A DNA stretch of 64,000 nucleotides from Microbacterium oxydans. GTDB lineage: Bacteria; Actinomycetota; Actinomycetes; Actinomycetales; Microbacteriaceae. Of this stretch, positions 62,512 to 64,000 are shown in pieces. The position numbers and the translations under genes were made by a program. The stretch covers positions 1-64,000 of the forward strand of contig NZ_BJOG01000004.1 of NCBI RefSeq assembly GCF_006540085.1, given 5' to 3'. The notes under the pieces were generated by a model. It had not been told where the DNA came from and made no database searches. It saw only the letters and a program-made list of their open reading frames with translations. How positions within the stretch are numbered: position 1 is the stretch's first letter; each line of letters opens with the position of its first letter.

Positions 62512-63070
62512 TGACTTCCTCTTGGGGCTCGCCGGAGTATCGGGAACGATGCTCGGCACGTTCATCGTGGGCGTGTTCTTCTACATCGACTCGGAGATGC
62601 ACCGCCGACTCGCAGCGTCGGAGGCTGCGGACCGGTATCTCCGTTCGTCGGTCCGCTGGGTCTTCACCGCCTACTCCATTCCGCTCCTTGTTCCGCTCGT
62701 GCTCGCGTCGCTTGATCCGCTCTGGGGCGCGCTGAGCTTCATCGTCCTCGGCATCCTCCTGGTAGCGATGACAGTGGAAACAGGACGTCGTATCCTCGCG
62801 AGGGGCGGGTCCGGCTCCTCACGCGCTCTATTCGTGAACGAATGGCTCTCGAGCGCCGGCATCGTCATCGCCATGGTCCTGCCATGGACATTGGGAGGCT
62901 GGGTGCCCGATCCGACTGAGTTCGTCCCCTCGCTGCTCATCCTTCTCGCGTGCGGCTTCGCGAGCACAGCGGCGCTGGTCATGACGCAGTTCGACGCGAC
63001 GATGGGCATGGTGGACGCCGTCATGGGAGACAGAGAAGGCGCAAAGCCTGAACATCCGACAGAGAGCTGA
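62495..63070 (+). CDS. Membrane protein of unknown function after modC
   Basis: This 191-residue protein has about five hydrophobic helices: LAGVSGTMLGTFIVGVFFYI, WVFTAYSIPLLVPLVLASLD, ALSFIVLGILLVAMTV, SAGIVIAMVLPWTLGGWV and FVPSLLILLACGFASTAALV. No motif is recognised. ATG 62495 is 17 bases inside modC, so it belongs to the mod operon. Confidence 0.72.
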   Translation: MSGTDDDFLLGLAGVSGTMLGTFIVGVFFYIDSEMHRRLAASEAADRYLRSSVRWVFTAYSIPLLVPLVLASLDPLWGALSFIVLGILLVAMTVETGRRILARGGSGSSRALFVNEWLSSAGIVIAMVLPWTLGGWVPDPTEFVPSLLILLACGFASTAALVMTQFDATMGMVDAVMGDREGAKPEHPTES

Positions 63071-63113
63071 GCCGCGCTCTTGCTTGGTCGCGAGGGGAAA
63101 GATGTCCCGACGT

Positions 63114-63491
63114 CTACTGTTCGTCTTCGTCGAAGGCGATGCGTGCGCGTTCAATGTTCGGCAGTTGCTCATCTGCCCAGGCGACGAGCGCGTCAATCGG
63201 CCCGCGCAACGTCTTGCCCAAGGCGGTGATCCCGTACTCGACGGCCACCGGCCGCGTGCTGATGACTCGGCGTTGCACGACTCCGTTTCGCTCCAGCCGA
63301 CGCAACGTCGCCGTGAGGGACTTCTGCGTCACTCCCGGAATCGCACGCCGTAACTCGTTGAACCGACAGGGTCGCTCGCACAGTTCGTTGAGCACGCTGA
63401 GTGACCACTTGTCGAGCACCTGGTCGAGCAGCTCGCGATGCGGCGTCGCGATACGCAGCTCGCTTTCGCATACGGCGTCGGTATCGGCCAT
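63114..63491 (-). CDS. HxlR-family regulator
   Basis: This 125-residue winged-helix protein has DKWSLSVLNELCERPCRFNE, LRRAIPGVTQKSLTATLRRL and GVVQRRVISTRPVAVEYGIT, the full HxlR pattern. It has three Cys, and several HxlR members sense quinones, aldehydes or chlorine oxidants through Cys. ATG 63491 is chosen because AAGGAG lies ten bases before it. It is divergent from the Rid gene. Confidence 0.9.
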   Translation of the reverse strand: MADTDAVCESELRIATPHRELLDQVLDKWSLSVLNELCERPCRFNELRRAIPGVTQKSLTATLRRLERNGVVQRRVISTRPVAVEYGITALGKTLRGPIDALVAWADEQLPNIERARIAFDEDEQ

Positions 63492-63505
63492 GAAACCAGG
63501 TCTCC

Positions 63506-63539
63506 TTGAAGTGTCCTTCAACTACCAAGTATCAATAGT
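63506..63539. promoter_or_regulatory. Candidate HxlR operator region
   Basis: TTGAAGTGTCCTTCAA has 5-bp arms and adjoins an A/T-rich stretch with ACTA and TAGT arms, in a 73-base gap between divergent starts. It overlaps the ribosome site of the HxlR gene. Confidence 0.35.
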
Positions 63540-63564
63540 AAACCACCAACGAAGAGGACCTTCT

Positions 63565-63975
63565 ATGCCAGTCACACGCTTCAGTCCTGCCGGTCTCCAG
63601 CCAGGAACGCCGTATGATCACGTCGCCATTGGCACCGGCACGCGTCACGTGCATATCAGCGGCCAGATCGCCCGTAGTGCGGAAGGAAAGCCCATCGCGA
63701 TCAACGATCTCGCGGGTCAGGTCGCGGAGGTTCTCCGCAACACAGCTCGTGCGCTCGCAGGCGCGGGTGCATCCTTCGACGATGCGCTTCGGTTGACCTT
63801 CTACGTCACCGAATGGGAGCCCGAAAAGATCGCACCTTTCATGGACGGGATCGCTCGGGTGGCTGAGGAGCTGAAGCTGCCTCAGCCCTTGCCGCCCGCG
63901 TCCCTGATCGGGGTCGACTACCTCTTCGAGCCGGACGTTCTCGTTGAGCTCGAAGTCACCGCGATTCTCGATTAG
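63565..63975 (+). CDS. Rid-family (YjgF-like) protein
   Basis: This 136-residue protein has a Rid fold: VAIGTGTRHVHISGQIARSA, QVAEVLRNTARALAGAGASF, DDALRLTFYV and LFEPDVLVELEVTAIL. The Arg that RidA enamine deaminases carry in the P-A-R motif is replaced (PPASLIGVDYL), so it is one of the other Rid subgroups. AAGAGGACC precedes ATG 63565. It is probably controlled by the divergent HxlR protein. Confidence 0.88.
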   Translation: MPVTRFSPAGLQPGTPYDHVAIGTGTRHVHISGQIARSAEGKPIAINDLAGQVAEVLRNTARALAGAGASFDDALRLTFYVTEWEPEKIAPFMDGIARVAEELKLPQPLPPASLIGVDYLFEPDVLVELEVTAILD

Positions 63976-64000
63976 CCCGTGTTGTCCGACTGCACGACGT

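Overview
The window is high-GC DNA from an actinobacterium, most likely a member of the Microbacteriaceae such as Microbacterium. I infer this from gene order and protein style; no rRNA is present to test it. Positions 1-20255 are ordinary chromosome. The series TPR-like protein, HAD phosphatase, 58-aa protein, tlyA, nadK, recN, pyrG, Nudix, xerD, parA, scpA, scpB, rluB, tyrA, cmk, der follows the order known from Mycobacterium tuberculosis (Rv1691 to Rv1713, without the genes lying between there). Most genes overlap by 4-20 bases and read rightward. After a Nudix-NYN fusion come minus-strand genes for an HNH nuclease, an S4 protein, a YhhN membrane protein and a GNAT enzyme.

An intact tRNA-Pro(GGG) at 20453-20526 lies just downstream of a decayed copy at 20362-20431. 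Directly after it begins an integrative conjugative element (about 20527-38653). All its genes are on the minus strand and tightly packed: integrase, excisionase-like protein, DUF4913 protein, SSB, type IV coupling protein, VirB4-like ATPase, SCO6880-like protein, TrbL-like channel protein, two small pilin-like membrane proteins, a lysozyme-like/M23 cell-wall hydrolase, ParB-like protein, DUF2637 protein, prim-pol and ArdC-like protein. I see no relaxase and no second copy of the tRNA end, so the element is either truncated or continues beyond the window with the following genes as cargo.

From 38889 to the end lies a dense region of thiol, sulfoxide and molybdenum genes. It holds two MsrA, one MsrB, a thioredoxin, two AhpD-like proteins, a peroxiredoxin-like protein, a full cysteinyl-tRNA synthetase, an AlkA-like glycosylase, an RraA-like protein and regulators of the AraC (three), MarR, TetR and HxlR families. 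Two of the AraC regulators (43026-44051 and 49540-50295) share a 547-bp inverted repeat with only seven differences, all silent.

The right third encodes a cytosolic sulfite-oxidase-like molybdoenzyme with a flavin reductase and a four-cysteine DUF6510-type protein. With it are the enzymes for its cofactor (moaA, moaD, moaE, a moaC-mog fusion, moeA, moeB) and a molybdate ABC transporter (modABC). A compact cluster of peroxiredoxin, two short ORFs and a kinase-like protein without its P-loop lysine sits inside the cofactor operon. The window closes with an HxlR/Rid-family pair. I read 38.9-64 kb as a defence and repair region against oxidants that attack methionine and cysteine, possibly reactive chlorine or electrophiles; this function is inference.
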